From UBA2160 sp964588665 (GTDB taxonomy: Bacteria > Chloroflexota > Dehalococcoidia > Lucifugimonadales > UBA1123), in NCBI GenBank assembly GCA_964588665.1, contig CAZPQQ010000002.1, forward strand, positions 1 through 64,000: 64,000 nt of DNA, in the 5' to 3' direction. The position numbers and the translations under genes were made by a program. Position 1 is the stretch's first letter; each line of letters starts with the position of its first letter. Under the pieces are notes generated by a model. That model had not been told where the DNA came from and made no database searches. It saw only the letters and a program-made list of their open reading frames with translations. Shown here one piece after another: positions 36,478 through 46,508 of this stretch.

Positions 36478-36617
36478 GGAATCGTTTGGCGTTCCGATCG
36501 ACTGGAGAATATGATTAACATCCTGTGTTATGCGAGGGCGTTACTCTCGACATCATGGTCCTCTCCGCAATCATGGCCGGGGGTCCGTCGATCTGAAATT
36601 GGGAACTGGGGTGAAGA

Positions 36618-37592
36618 ATGACCACAATAGGAGCCGGACTTTTTGCTTATGAAGTCTCCGGAGAAAATTGGGGCGCCCTGCCTGAAGGTTGGAGTTTCGT
36701 GGAGGCCACGGCCGTCGCGCTAGATTCCCACGACAACGTTCATGTCTTCAATCGTGGCTTGCATCCGATGATTGTCTTCGATTCCGAAGGAAACGTAATT
36801 CGCACATGGGGAGAGGGCGTCTTCAGCAATCCTCACGGTGTGGCCATAGGTCCCGACGACTCTGTATACTGCGTCGACAACGGGGACCATGTCGTTCGCA
36901 AATTCACTCCTGAAGGAAAGCTCTTGATGACGATCGGTGATCCGGGCAATCCTGCGTCGCCCATGAGCGGCGACCCCTTCAGCTCCCCGACTCAAGTTGC
37001 AGTAGACCATCGAAATGGGGACCTGTTTGTGTCTGACGGCTACCAAAATGCTCGGGTGCACAAGTATTCTCCGGATGGACAACACCTGCTCTCCTGGGGC
37101 GAATCAGGGACGGACGAAGGCCATTTCAGTCTGCCGCACAATCTTACGACTGACAAAGACGGCTGGGTGTATGTTGCAGACAGAGAGAACCAGCGAATTC
37201 AGGTGTTCGACTCCGACGGCAAGTTCGAGGAGCAGTTCGGCCTTAATATCGCCCGGCCAGGCTGCGTATTCGTGGACTATCGAACCGGTGAGAAGCTGGT
37301 GTACGTGGGTGAGTTCTTCGCGGGATTCTCTTCCAACTCTGCCGGAATGCGCATTGGTCCCAGGGTCTCGATCCTCGACGCCGATGGGAAGGTTCTGGCA
37401 AGGCTGGGTGATCAGACCTTCGGAGAAGAACCCGGCCGATTCTTCTCTCCCCACGGCATTGCGGTCGACTCGCGTGGGGACATCTACGTGGCCGAGGTTT
37501 CTCGCACTGAGAACTATGGCGGCCTGATACCGCCCCTCACAGACCCCACGAAAGAGCGTCGCTCGCTCCAGAAGTTGGTGAAGACGATTTGA
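36618..37592 (+). CDS. NHL-repeat beta-propeller protein
   Basis: A 324-residue protein of NHL-type repeats, forming a six-bladed propeller. Repeat signatures such as NPHGVAIGPDDSVYCVDNGD, SSPTQVAVDHRNGDLFVSDG and LPHNLTTDKDGWVYVADREN recur every 45-50 residues. No signal peptide is seen, so it may be cytoplasmic, although such proteins are often lyases or ligand binders like peptidylglycine-amidating lyases. Specific function unknown. Confidence 0.85.
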   Translation: MTTIGAGLFAYEVSGENWGALPEGWSFVEATAVALDSHDNVHVFNRGLHPMIVFDSEGNVIRTWGEGVFSNPHGVAIGPDDSVYCVDNGDHVVRKFTPEGKLLMTIGDPGNPASPMSGDPFSSPTQVAVDHRNGDLFVSDGYQNARVHKYSPDGQHLLSWGESGTDEGHFSLPHNLTTDKDGWVYVADRENQRIQVFDSDGKFEEQFGLNIARPGCVFVDYRTGEKLVYVGEFFAGFSSNSAGMRIGPRVSILDADGKVLARLGDQTFGEEPGRFFSPHGIAVDSRGDIYVAEVSRTENYGGLIPPLTDPTKERRSLQKLVKTI

Positions 37593-37673
37593 ACCCGTCG
37601 ACGGTCCGCCCACCCACGTTGTTGAAGACGAATCCGACCGACCAGACCGACATCCTGGATGCGAAAGCTTTCC

Positions 37674-39509
37674 CTACCGCTCCATCTTGAGGACGCTTAA
37701 GAAAGCCTCTTGCGGGATCTCGACGGTCCCGACCCGCTTCATCCGCTTCTTGCCCTTCGCTTGCTTCTTCAGGAGCTTCTGCTTGCGGGTCACGTCGCCG
37801 CCGTAGAGCTTGGCCAGCACGTCTTTGCGATACGCCCGAATGGTCTCGCGGGAGATGATCCTGCCGCCGATCGCGGCCTGGATGGGGACCTCGAACGACT
37901 GGCGCGGGATCAGCTCTTTGAGCTGCAGGACCAGAGCCTTTCCTTGCCGGTATGAGTTCTCGCGGTGCAGGATTACGGAGAGGGCGTCCACCGATTCGCC
38001 GTTGACCAGGATGTCCAGTCTCACGAGGTCTCCTGGCCGGTATCCGGACACCGAGTAGTCCATGGACGCATAGCCCTGTGTCCGTGCTTTTAACTGGTCG
38101 TGGAAGTCCAGCAGCACTTCCGAAAGCGGAACGTCGTACTCAAGCAGGACGCGGTTCTGGGTCGCTCCGTCCCCTGCCCCGTTGGCGCCTTCGTGCTGCA
38201 GGTACTCCATCTTCTTGAATTCGCCCCGGCGCGACTGGACCAATTCCATCGTCGCGCCAATGAACGCCGAGGGCGTGATGATGGACAGCTCGAGCCAAGG
38301 CTCCTGCAATTTGGCGATTCGCTGCGGCGCCGGCAACAGCGCCGGGCTGTCGATCTCGATCTCGCCGCCGTCTGTCAGAACCACACGGTATGCGACGCTC
38401 GGCGATGTTGCCAAGAGATCGACTTCGTACTCTCGTTCCAGCCGCTCTTGAACGATGTCCATGTGCAGCAAGCCCAAGAATCCGCACCGGAAGCCGTTGC
38501 CCAACGCCATCGAAGTCTCAGGCACGTAGCTGAGCGCCGCGTCGTTGAGTTGCAGCTTCTGAAGCGCCTCTCGAAGTTCGAGGTAGTCCTCGCCGTCGGC
38601 TGGGTAGAGGCCGGCGAACACCATCGGCTTCAGAGGCTCGTAGCCTTTCAACGCGTCAGCCGCCGGGTCGTTCGCCATGGTCAGGGTGTCCCCGACCGGC
38701 GCTTCGCCGACGCTTTTGAGCCCCGTTGCGAGGTACCCGACCTCGCCGACGCTCAACCCTGTAACCACGGTTGGGGTCGGACCGAAGAAACCCGCCTCCA
38801 ACAGCTCGCTCTCCGTGCCGCTGGACACCACCCTGACTTTTCCTCGGGCCGGCGCCGATCCTTCGAAGACGCGGACGTAAGCGACCACGCCTTTGTACGG
38901 GTCGTACATCGAGTCGAATATAAGCGCCTTCAGCGGACCGTCGGCGGCGCCGGTTGGCGGCGGAACGCGATCGACGATCGCTTCCAACAGGGCGTCAATG
39001 CCCAGGCCGGACTTGGCCGAGACGAATAGCATGTCCTCAGGGGCAAACCCGAACGCCTGCTGCACCTCTGTCGAGACCCGGTCGGGTTCAGCCAATTCCA
39101 GGTCGATCTTGTTGATGACCGGGATGATCTCGAGGTCGTGCTCCATGGCCAGGTAGACGTTGGCCAACGTCTGCGCCTGGATGCCTTGGGCGGCGTCCAC
39201 GACCAGCAAAGCCCCTTCGCAAGCGGTCAGACTGCGCGAAACCTCATATGAGAAGTCGACGTGGCCCGGCGTGTCGATCAGGTTGAGCTGATACGTTTCG
39301 CCGTCGTCGGCGGTGTGTCCCAACCGCACGGCCTGGGCCTTGATCGTGATGCCGCGCTCCCGCTCCAAGTCCATGGAGTCGAGGTGCTGTTCGACCATAA
39401 GCCGTGGATCAACCGTGCCCGTTGCCTGAAGCAGCCGGTCGGCCAGCGTCGACTTGCCGTGATCGATGTGAGCGATAATGCAGAAATTTCGAATTCTTGA
39501 TGCGTTCAT
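37674..39509 (-). CDS. lepA: Elongation factor 4
   Basis: Ribosome-binding GTPase. The 611 residues begin RIRNFCIIAHIDHGKSTLADR, the GTP loop; DTPGHVDF near 79 and NKID near 133 complete the G domain. The C-terminal domain ends with KRMKRVGTVEIPQEAF, typical of LepA rather than EF-G. The tRNA-Leu gene lies 160 bases upstream on the same strand and could be in the same transcript. Confidence 0.97.
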   Translation of the reverse strand: MNASRIRNFCIIAHIDHGKSTLADRLLQATGTVDPRLMVEQHLDSMDLERERGITIKAQAVRLGHTADDGETYQLNLIDTPGHVDFSYEVSRSLTACEGALLVVDAAQGIQAQTLANVYLAMEHDLEIIPVINKIDLELAEPDRVSTEVQQAFGFAPEDMLFVSAKSGLGIDALLEAIVDRVPPPTGAADGPLKALIFDSMYDPYKGVVAYVRVFEGSAPARGKVRVVSSGTESELLEAGFFGPTPTVVTGLSVGEVGYLATGLKSVGEAPVGDTLTMANDPAADALKGYEPLKPMVFAGLYPADGEDYLELREALQKLQLNDAALSYVPETSMALGNGFRCGFLGLLHMDIVQERLEREYEVDLLATSPSVAYRVVLTDGGEIEIDSPALLPAPQRIAKLQEPWLELSIITPSAFIGATMELVQSRRGEFKKMEYLQHEGANGAGDGATQNRVLLEYDVPLSEVLLDFHDQLKARTQGYASMDYSVSGYRPGDLVRLDILVNGESVDALSVILHRENSYRQGKALVLQLKELIPRQSFEVPIQAAIGGRIISRETIRAYRKDVLAKLYGGDVTRKQKLLKKQAKGKKRMKRVGTVEIPQEAFLSVLKMER

Positions 39510-39668
39510 AGGTAAATGGTAGCAGAGTGGGAAAATCGCGCGCTATGGGCGACGCGAGCATAGTGGATCAGCAAAATTCGGTCCTTGGAGGATGAGGCGT
39601 CAGCCAGGCGTTAAGTCCGCCGTTCGCATCGGCCAGGGCGAGGAGATCGACATCGCTCGGCGGGAGCG

Positions 39669-39750
39669 TGGGGAAGGGGAGACTCGAACTCCCACGCCTT
39701 TCGGCACATGATCCTAAATCATGCTTGTCTACCAATTCCAACACTTCCCC
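39669..39750 (-). tRNA. tRNA-Leu (UAG)
   Basis: Acceptor stem GGGGAAG with CTTCCCC and discriminator A, D-arm with TTGGTAGAC, anticodon stem CATGA/TCATG with loop TTTAGGA (anticodon TAG), a long variable arm, and GAGTTCGAGTC as T-arm. This is the class II leucine form, 82 bases. Confidence 0.97.
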
Positions 39751-39752
39751 AG

Positions 39753-39784
39753 GGCGAACTCGCCTCGTCGCAAGCGAGTTCGCC
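39753..39784 (-). promoter_or_regulatory. 11-bp inverted repeat in the tRNA-Leu leader
   Basis: GGCGAACTCGC and GCGAGTTCGCC with a ten-base loop lie between a minus-strand TATAAT (39793-39798) and the tRNA 5' end. It may be a processing hairpin, or an operator or terminator for the transcript. Confidence 0.6.
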
Positions 39785-39935
39785 TGTAATTATAGCGTTG
39801 GTGCTTCGGGGGTGTCGAACGTCTTCGCACTCCCTGTGTAAGATTCGGATAGCGTCGAAACTAATTGGTCGATAAGATGTGGCTCGACGGATACGATATT
39901 AAGTGCAGGCCCACAACAATCCGGAGGAGGACGCG

Positions 39936-41036
39936 TTGAGCAGCAATGAATCCGATCGATCAGGCGCTTTGCCCGACAGTGACACGATGTGGGCTGCGGT
40001 CCAAACCAAAGACGAAACCTATCTCGATGAGTTCTTTCTGGGCGTGTCGTCGACCGGCATCTACTGCCGTCCGACCTGCCCGAGCCGCACGCCCAAACGA
40101 ACCAACCTCACGTTCTACAAATCGTGGCAGGAGGCCGAGGCCGGGGGCTTCAGGGCGTGCAAGCGGTGCCTGCCCAGCACGCCGCACTCCCGTCACCCTC
40201 ACGTCCTTCTGGCCGAAGAGGTATGCCGCCTGATTGAAGCCGCCGCGGACAAACCGCCGACGCTGTCGGAGCTTGGCGCCGCCGTGGGCCGCAGCTCCGG
40301 CCATGTGCACCAGGTCTTCCGGGCCGTCATGGGCACGACGCCCAGGCGATACGCGGAGTCGCTCAAGTTCGAGAGCCTGAAATCGGCACTCAAAAACGGG
40401 CCAAGCGTGACCGACGCGATCTACGAGGCGGGGTTCGGATCGCCCCGACGCGTGTACGAGCGAGCCAAAGACCAGTTGGGAATGACGCCGGCTGAGTATC
40501 GGAAAGGCGGCCACGAAACGACGATTGGCTACCATGTCGCAGGCTGCTCGCTCGGATTCCTGCTGGTTGCGGCAACCCAGAAAGGCATCTGCTCGGTCCG
40601 TCTTGGCAACACTGAGTCGGATCTGCGCGATGGCTTGGGAGCCGAATTCCCCGGCGCTCGGTTGGAACCAGGGTCGTCGACCGCCGCCCGGGTCGCAGCC
40701 GAGATTGCCGAGTACATCGACTCGCGTTGGACAACGATCGACGCGGTGTTGGATGTCGGGGGCACCCGGTTTCAGCGATTGGTGTGGGACCGACTGGGTC
40801 GAATTCCGGCTGGCGAGACGGCGTCATACGGCGCCATAGCCGCCGACATCGGTTCGCCGGACGGCGCGCGGGCTGTCGCCGGAGCCTGCGCAGCCAACCC
40901 CGTCGCGATCCTTATCCCCTGCCATCGCGTGACCCGCTCGGACGTCGAACCCGGCGGTTACCGCTGGGGCGCAGACCGGAAACGAGCATTGCTCGAACTG
41001 GAGCGAGGGGCGCCCTCCACGGCCCAAACTCCTTAA
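39936..41036 (+). CDS. ada: Ada: DNA methyl-phosphotriester/O6-methylguanine methyltransferase and regulator
   Basis: Takes methyl groups from alkylated DNA and, once methylated, activates the adaptive response. The 366-residue product has the AdaN zinc domain (YCRPTCPS near 48 and CKRCLP near 83), an AraC helix-turn-helix (about 105-170) and the C-terminal MGMT domain with active-site PCHRV near 325 and NPVAILI before it. The start is a TTG at 39936 with GGAGGAGG upstream. It stands alone, divergent from tRNA-Leu. Confidence 0.95.
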   Translation: MSSNESDRSGALPDSDTMWAAVQTKDETYLDEFFLGVSSTGIYCRPTCPSRTPKRTNLTFYKSWQEAEAGGFRACKRCLPSTPHSRHPHVLLAEEVCRLIEAAADKPPTLSELGAAVGRSSGHVHQVFRAVMGTTPRRYAESLKFESLKSALKNGPSVTDAIYEAGFGSPRRVYERAKDQLGMTPAEYRKGGHETTIGYHVAGCSLGFLLVAATQKGICSVRLGNTESDLRDGLGAEFPGARLEPGSSTAARVAAEIAEYIDSRWTTIDAVLDVGGTRFQRLVWDRLGRIPAGETASYGAIAADIGSPDGARAVAGACAANPVAILIPCHRVTRSDVEPGGYRWGADRKRALLELERGAPSTAQTP

Positions 41037-41044
41037 CAGGGGGA

Positions 41045-41290
41045 TCAGACCGCGAATAATCCCGTCCTGATGACCTGATTCGTCGGCTGGACGAACGCGG
41101 CCGCGACCTTTGCGGCCGCCCGCAGATCGGGCGCCGTCCGAGGCGGATGCGCATTCGGTCTCAACCGCTCCCGAGAAGGTTCGGCGTTCCTCACGGGATG
41201 ACTGTCGGGCGCCCGTTCGCGTTTTCGCGGTTCCAGCTTGAACCGGTCACTCTCCGTTTGTCGGGCGGACATGTGAAATCCCGAACGCAA
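41045..41290 (-). CDS. Possible small basic protein
   Basis: An 81-codon open frame, or 75 from the internal ATG, in the spacer between ada and groL. It is rich in Arg, Pro and Ala and no motif is recognised. Its 5' end overlaps the groL promoter region, which argues against it. Confidence 0.2.
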   Translation of the reverse strand: MRSGFHMSARQTESDRFKLEPRKRERAPDSHPVRNAEPSRERLRPNAHPPRTAPDLRAAAKVAAAFVQPTNQVIRTGLFAV

Positions 41291-41292
41291 TG

Positions 41293-41301
41293 ATGCTAGA
41301 A
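41293..41301 (+). promoter_or_regulatory. Extended -10 promoter of groL
   Basis: TGCTAGAAT, about 155 bases before groL. No CIRCE operator was seen in 41037-41454. Confidence 0.5.
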
Positions 41302-41454
41302 TACCCTTCGGATACCCTTGATGTTCCGCGTCTGCTACGATCGACTTCCCTACGTTGGCAGACAGTGTCGTCGGGCCCGATGACGGCGAACTTTCCGCAT
41401 AGCTGATGATTGGGCGTTAGAACTTCGATATGTGTGCGAGGAGAAACGGTAACA

Positions 41455-43041
41455 ATGCCAAAACAGTTTCAATATGACGAAGATGCCCGCAAAGAACTCG
41501 TGGACGGCATCGACACGCTAGCTCACGCTGTTGGCGTCACCCTCGGTCCGGCCGGACGGAACGTCGTGTTGGACAAGGGATTCGGACCTCCCCAGATATG
41601 CAGCGACGGCGTCACGATTGCTAAAGAGATCGAGCTCAGCGAGCCCTTCCAGAACATGGGCGCCCAACTCGTGAAGGAAGCGGCCAGCAAGACCAACGAC
41701 GACGTCGGCGACGGCACCACAACCTCGACGGTCATGGCCCAAGGCCTGATCCGTGAAGGATTCAAAAACGTGGCGGCCGGCGCGAACCCGATGGCGGTCA
41801 AACGCGGCATCGAGAGGGCCGTCGAAGCCGCCAGGGACGAGATCAAGGACATGGCTCGAACCGTGGAAGGCCGAGAGCAGATCGCCCAGGTGGCCATCCT
41901 CGCGGCCCATGACCAAGAGATGGGTGACATCGTGGCCGACATCCTCGAAAACGTTGGCGGCAAGGGCGTTGTCACCGTCGAAGAGTCCAACACCGTCGGA
42001 TACGAGGTCGAGTACGTCGAAGGCCTGCAGATCGACCGAGGCTACCTCTCCCCTTATTTCTCGACCAACCAGGAAAAGATGATCGCCGAGTTGGACAACC
42101 CGTACATTCTGATTACATCCGAGAAGGTCTCAACCGTCGCTGAACTCGTCCCGATCCTGGAGCGGGTCACCACAGTGTCGAAGAACTTCCTTGTGATCGC
42201 TGAGGACATCGACGGCGAGGCCCTGGCCACCCTGGTCGTGAATAAGCTGAAAGGCAATCTGAGTTGCCTGGCCGTCAAAGCCCCCGGCTTCGGAGACCGG
42301 CGCAAAGAGATGCTGGAAGACATGGCTATTTTGTTCGGCGCCACCGTCATCAGCACAGACTCCGGCCGAACCCTCGACTCAGTCTCGATCGACGACCTCG
42401 GACAAGCCCGGCGCGTCATCAGCAACAAGGACGAAACCACGTTCGTCGACGGCCGCGGCAACGAAGTTGACATTCATGCCAGAATCGGCCAGATCCGACA
42501 ACAAGCAGATGAGACCACGTCGGACTACGACAGAGAGAAGCTCGAAGAGCGGGCCGCAAAGCTGTCCGGCGGCGTTTCAGTGCTCAGGGTTGGCGCGGCA
42601 ACCGAGGTCGAGCTCCGCGAGAAGAAACAGCGCTTGGAAGACGCCCTCTCAGCGACTCGTGCCGCGATGGACGAAGGCATAGTGGCAGGCGGCGGCGTCG
42701 CGCTGTTGCGGGCGACCCAACGTGCGGCGGCCAAAATCGACGCCTCGGGCGACGAGCAAACAGGCGTGAACATGCTGTCACTGGCGGCCGCTGTCCCGAT
42801 CAGGCTCATCTCCGATAACGCGGGCCTGGGCGGTGAGGTGGTGTTTCACCGTGTCTCGCAGGGAGAGGACGACTTCGGGTTCGACGCCGAAAACGCCGAG
42901 TACGGCAGCATGTTCGAGATGGGCATCGTCGATCCTGCCAAAGTCACTCGCTCGGCGCTCGAGAACGCGGCCAGCGTAGCGGGCATGGTGCTCACCACTC
43001 ACTCGCTGATCACCGATGCCGTGCCCGAAGAAGACGAATAG
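41455..43041 (+). CDS. groL: Chaperonin GroEL, without adjacent groES
   Basis: A 528-residue group I chaperonin subunit. ATP-binding and hydrolysis residues are in TLGPAGRNVVLD, SDGVTIAKEI, GDGTTTSTV and AGGGVALL; the apical domain has RGYLSPYFSTN. It differs from a housekeeping GroEL: the C-terminus is VPEEDE without the GGM repeats, and no groES is next to it. The ATG at 41455 follows GAGGAG at suitable distance. It may be a second copy with special substrates. Confidence 0.93.
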   Translation: MPKQFQYDEDARKELVDGIDTLAHAVGVTLGPAGRNVVLDKGFGPPQICSDGVTIAKEIELSEPFQNMGAQLVKEAASKTNDDVGDGTTTSTVMAQGLIREGFKNVAAGANPMAVKRGIERAVEAARDEIKDMARTVEGREQIAQVAILAAHDQEMGDIVADILENVGGKGVVTVEESNTVGYEVEYVEGLQIDRGYLSPYFSTNQEKMIAELDNPYILITSEKVSTVAELVPILERVTTVSKNFLVIAEDIDGEALATLVVNKLKGNLSCLAVKAPGFGDRRKEMLEDMAILFGATVISTDSGRTLDSVSIDDLGQARRVISNKDETTFVDGRGNEVDIHARIGQIRQQADETTSDYDREKLEERAAKLSGGVSVLRVGAATEVELREKKQRLEDALSATRAAMDEGIVAGGGVALLRATQRAAAKIDASGDEQTGVNMLSLAAAVPIRLISDNAGLGGEVVFHRVSQGEDDFGFDAENAEYGSMFEMGIVDPAKVTRSALENAASVAGMVLTTHSLITDAVPEEDE

Positions 43042-43113
43042 TCCGTCTCAGGACTCACCGTCGAATCCGATGGCTGCAACATTGCGTATTCAATGTCGAG
43101 GTGAATCCCAGCA

Positions 43114-44148
43114 ATGACTGAAGAGGCTGTCGCCGCCGAAGAGGTTGCCGTCGAGGAGCTTGAGAGCCCTGCCGACGACAGCGCCCCTTCGGACGCGACG
43201 ATTCAGGTCAAAGGCGTAACCAAGAAGTTCGGCGATCTCGCCGCCGTCGACAACCTGTCATTTGCGGTGCGTCGTGGTGAGATCGCAGGGTTTCTGGGTC
43301 CCAACGGCTCCGGCAAGACGACCACGATGCGAATGCTGACGTCGTTCTACACGCCCGACATAGGCGCCATCGAGATCAACGGCGTCGACACGCAGCAGGA
43401 CGACCTCAGCACGCGGGCATCCATCGGCTACCTGCCCGAGAACAATCCGCTCTACGAAGACATGCTTGTTTCGGAGTACCTGGCGTTCGTCGCGGAATTG
43501 CGAGGCCTCTCAGGCAAGGACCGCAAAGAAAACATGGACCGCACAGTGGAAGAAACCGGCATAAGCGAGGTCTTCTACCGGCCCATCCACCAGCTATCCA
43601 AAGGGTATCATCAGCGGGTCGGCCTGGCCCAGGCAATCCTTCATCGGCCGTCGGTCCTGGTGCTTGACGAGCCGACCGAGGGTTTGGATCCAAACCAACG
43701 GCTCACGATCCGCGACCTGATTCGACACTTGGGCGGCGACCGCACGGTGCTGCTCAGCACACACGTGATGCAGGAAGTGGAGAACACGTGCGAGCGCGTC
43801 CTCGTGATCAGCCGGGGCAAGCTCGTGGCCAACAGTGAGGTCCGGGAACTGCTCGACCACGCCAAAGGGCTTCGGACCGTCCACCTGGAGGTCGAAGGCG
43901 AAAACGTCGAATCGGGCTTGGCTGCCATCGACTCGATCTCGGGCGTCGAGCCGGAGGCGCAGGTCGAGAATCGCAAGCGGTACAAGATTTCGATGACAGA
44001 CGACGGCGACCCCCGCCCCGACATCTTCGCTCTGGCGGTGAAGCGCAACTGGGTGATCTGGGAGCTTCACGAAGTGCAACCTAGGCTTGAAGACGTATTC
44101 CATGACCTGACAGTTCCGGCGGAAGACGCCGACGGGCGCGCAGAGTAA
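43114..44148 (+). CDS. ABC transporter ATPase (GldA-like)
   Basis: A 344-residue ATP-binding subunit. Walker A GPNGSGKTTT lies near residue 67, signature LSKGYHQRVGLAQA near 162 and Walker B VLVLDEPTEGLD near 184, followed by the H-loop LLSTHVMQE. The C-terminal extension (about 260-344) is typical of the ABC-2 and gliding-type ATPases. The N-terminus has a 30-residue acidic stretch rich in Glu and Val that is unusual. The permease gene follows after five bases. Confidence 0.93.
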   Translation: MTEEAVAAEEVAVEELESPADDSAPSDATIQVKGVTKKFGDLAAVDNLSFAVRRGEIAGFLGPNGSGKTTTMRMLTSFYTPDIGAIEINGVDTQQDDLSTRASIGYLPENNPLYEDMLVSEYLAFVAELRGLSGKDRKENMDRTVEETGISEVFYRPIHQLSKGYHQRVGLAQAILHRPSVLVLDEPTEGLDPNQRLTIRDLIRHLGGDRTVLLSTHVMQEVENTCERVLVISRGKLVANSEVRELLDHAKGLRTVHLEVEGENVESGLAAIDSISGVEPEAQVENRKRYKISMTDDGDPRPDIFALAVKRNWVIWELHEVQPRLEDVFHDLTVPAEDADGRAE

Positions 44149-44153
44149 TCTAC

Positions 44154-46508
44154 ATGCGCTCTCCGTTGCTGACACTTGTCAAAAAAGACGTCAAAGGCTA
44201 TTTCGACCAACCCGTCGCCTACATAGTCATCGTGCCGTTTGTGGCGGTTCTGTCGTACGTGTACTTCAGTTCGGGCATCATATCGAACGAAGCATCCCTT
44301 AGGCCTATATTCAGCATCCAGACCTCGATTTGGCCGCCGACGCTGCCCTGGCTTCTCGCGTTCTTCGTGCCGGCTGCAACCATGCGGCTCCTGGCGGAAG
44401 AGAACCGCGACGGCACCTTGGAGTTGCTCTTGACCCACCCGATCCGTGGATGGGTTGTACTGCTGTCGAAGTTCGTTTCCGGTTTCCTGTTCGTGGCCCT
44501 CATGATCATCATGACGCTCGGAATCCCAATTGCGGTGCAAACCGCGGGCGACCTTGACGTCGGTGCCGCCGCCGGGCAGTACGTTGGGAGCTTGCTCCTC
44601 GCTGCCTCGTTCGTTTCGATCGGACTGTTCACGTCGAGCCTTACCAGAAACCAGATCGTCGCGTTCATAGTCGGACTGTCCATAACGATGTTCTTGATGA
44701 TAATGGGCCTGAACGACGTATCCGTAACGCTCCCGACCGGCTTGGCAACTCTTTTGCAGGACCTCAGCCCTGTCACCCACTTCTCCAGTATCGCTCGCGG
44801 CGTCGTCCATCTCAGGGACGTGCTGTACTTCGTTGCCCTGACGTCTACTTTCCTGAGCGCCACTTACCTTAGCGTGCAGGGGCGCACTCTAAGCCATCGA
44901 TCCGCTCAATACCGGAATCTCCAACTCGGGGTCGCGGGACTAATCGTGGTGAGCGTATTGATCGGCTGGTCCAGCAACGTCATCGGCGGGCGCGTCGACC
45001 TGACAGAGGACAAGCTGTACACGATGAGCGACGCCACAGCCGAGATTCTGTCGAACCTGGATGACATTCTCACGGTTGAGTTGTTCCAGTCCGAAGACCC
45101 ACCTGCGCAGGTGTCGCTGGTTTCGAGAGACGTCAAAGACTTCTTAGAGGATTTTGCGGATAGCTCCGACGGGCGAGTCAAGCTCGTGCACCGCTTCCCG
45201 GACGACGATGAGAATGCCGCGAGAAAAGCGCAGGTCGCTGGCGTGCCGCCGGTTCAGTTCAACCGTCAGAGCCAGGGAGAACTTCAGATAACGACCGGCT
45301 ATCTCGGAATCGCGATGACTTATCTGGACCAGCGGGAGATCGTACCGTTTGTCAGCGCCGTTGACGGATTCGAATACATGCTTGCGGCGCGTGCCAACAA
45401 GATGGCGCAGCAGCAGAAAAAGACAATCGCATTTTTGGTTGGCCATGGAGAACTGTCACCCGGCTCCGGATACGCCGCTTTCGCAGGTAACCTGGCCGAC
45501 TCTTACGACATCATCGAGGTTGGCGAGGTCGACGGGGCCCCCGCGGACTTGACCGACGTCGACGTTTTGGTCATAGGCGGGCCGTCCGCCCACATCCCGG
45601 ATGTTACCGTCGATGAAATTCGCAAATACCTTGACGGCGGCGGCAAAGCGATGATGTTGATCAGCTCGGTCGGAATCGACCAGGGTGGTTTTTTCGCGCA
45701 GGCCAACCTCAACAGTTTCGCGGGGTTCGTAAGCGAGTACGGCGTAGTTGTCGAAAACGACCTGGTGTTCGACGTGCGCTCCAACGAGACTTTGCCATTC
45801 AGCACGCAGCTCGGAAGCGTATACCTCCCCTACCCGTTTTGGATGCAAGTGCCGGTGGTCAGGCTGTCCTCAACGAAGAAGGTCTCGGGCGACGTCGAGT
45901 CGGTGCTGTTGCCATGGGCGAGTTCCATCGGCATATCGGAAGCTGCGAGAACCAGAATCGAAGTGGTGCCGTTGCTTGAGACGTCGGAATTTGCGGCCAT
46001 CGACTTCAACTACGGTGACGTGCGGCCCAATTCCCCTGTGTTCGAGCAAATAACCGAGAGCAATCTGGTCCAGAGTTTGATGGGCGTTGCAATCGCCGAC
46101 AAGGCATCCTCGGACCTCGGATTCCGTTTGGTCGTAGTCGGCAACTCGCTCTGGCTCAGCGACCCGTTGGCGGAGCGAGCGCCTCAGAACCTCGCTCTGG
46201 GATTGAATCTCGTTGACTGGCTGGCGCAGGAGGACGCGCTCGCCGCTGTACGGTCGAAAGTCATTACGGAACGCCGTCTGCTTTTTGACGGGATCGGACC
46301 GTTGTCTTCCGATGCTCACCAGAATGTCGCCCGCTGGGCAAACGTCGGCGGCGTGCCCCTTGTTCTGATCGCATTCGGCCTTATCAGGTCAGCCCGTCGA
46401 CGCAAGTTCGGAGTCTCTTTGTACGGTCAGGCCAAGTCATCGTTGGGCCGCGGGCGAAAACCGGACACAAGCGGCGCAGCTCAAGATTCCGGGGGTGACT
46501 CGGAATGA
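44154..46508 (+). CDS. ABC-2 permease fused to GldG-like domain
   Basis: A 784-residue fusion. Residues 1-245 hold six predicted membrane helices of an ABC-2 permease (like GldF). A further helix around 260-280 leads to a large extracytoplasmic GldG-like domain with AFLVGHGELSPG near 424 and VLVIGGPSAHIPD near 475. A helix near 745-765 closes it, with a basic tail. In gliding Bacteroidetes GldF and GldG are separate; here they are one chain. The substrate is unknown; gliding should not be assumed. Confidence 0.85.
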   Translation: MRSPLLTLVKKDVKGYFDQPVAYIVIVPFVAVLSYVYFSSGIISNEASLRPIFSIQTSIWPPTLPWLLAFFVPAATMRLLAEENRDGTLELLLTHPIRGWVVLLSKFVSGFLFVALMIIMTLGIPIAVQTAGDLDVGAAAGQYVGSLLLAASFVSIGLFTSSLTRNQIVAFIVGLSITMFLMIMGLNDVSVTLPTGLATLLQDLSPVTHFSSIARGVVHLRDVLYFVALTSTFLSATYLSVQGRTLSHRSAQYRNLQLGVAGLIVVSVLIGWSSNVIGGRVDLTEDKLYTMSDATAEILSNLDDILTVELFQSEDPPAQVSLVSRDVKDFLEDFADSSDGRVKLVHRFPDDDENAARKAQVAGVPPVQFNRQSQGELQITTGYLGIAMTYLDQREIVPFVSAVDGFEYMLAARANKMAQQQKKTIAFLVGHGELSPGSGYAAFAGNLADSYDIIEVGEVDGAPADLTDVDVLVIGGPSAHIPDVTVDEIRKYLDGGGKAMMLISSVGIDQGGFFAQANLNSFAGFVSEYGVVVENDLVFDVRSNETLPFSTQLGSVYLPYPFWMQVPVVRLSSTKKVSGDVESVLLPWASSIGISEAARTRIEVVPLLETSEFAAIDFNYGDVRPNSPVFEQITESNLVQSLMGVAIADKASSDLGFRLVVVGNSLWLSDPLAERAPQNLALGLNLVDWLAQEDALAAVRSKVITERRLLFDGIGPLSSDAHQNVARWANVGGVPLVLIAFGLIRSARRRKFGVSLYGQAKSSLGRGRKPDTSGAAQDSGGDSE

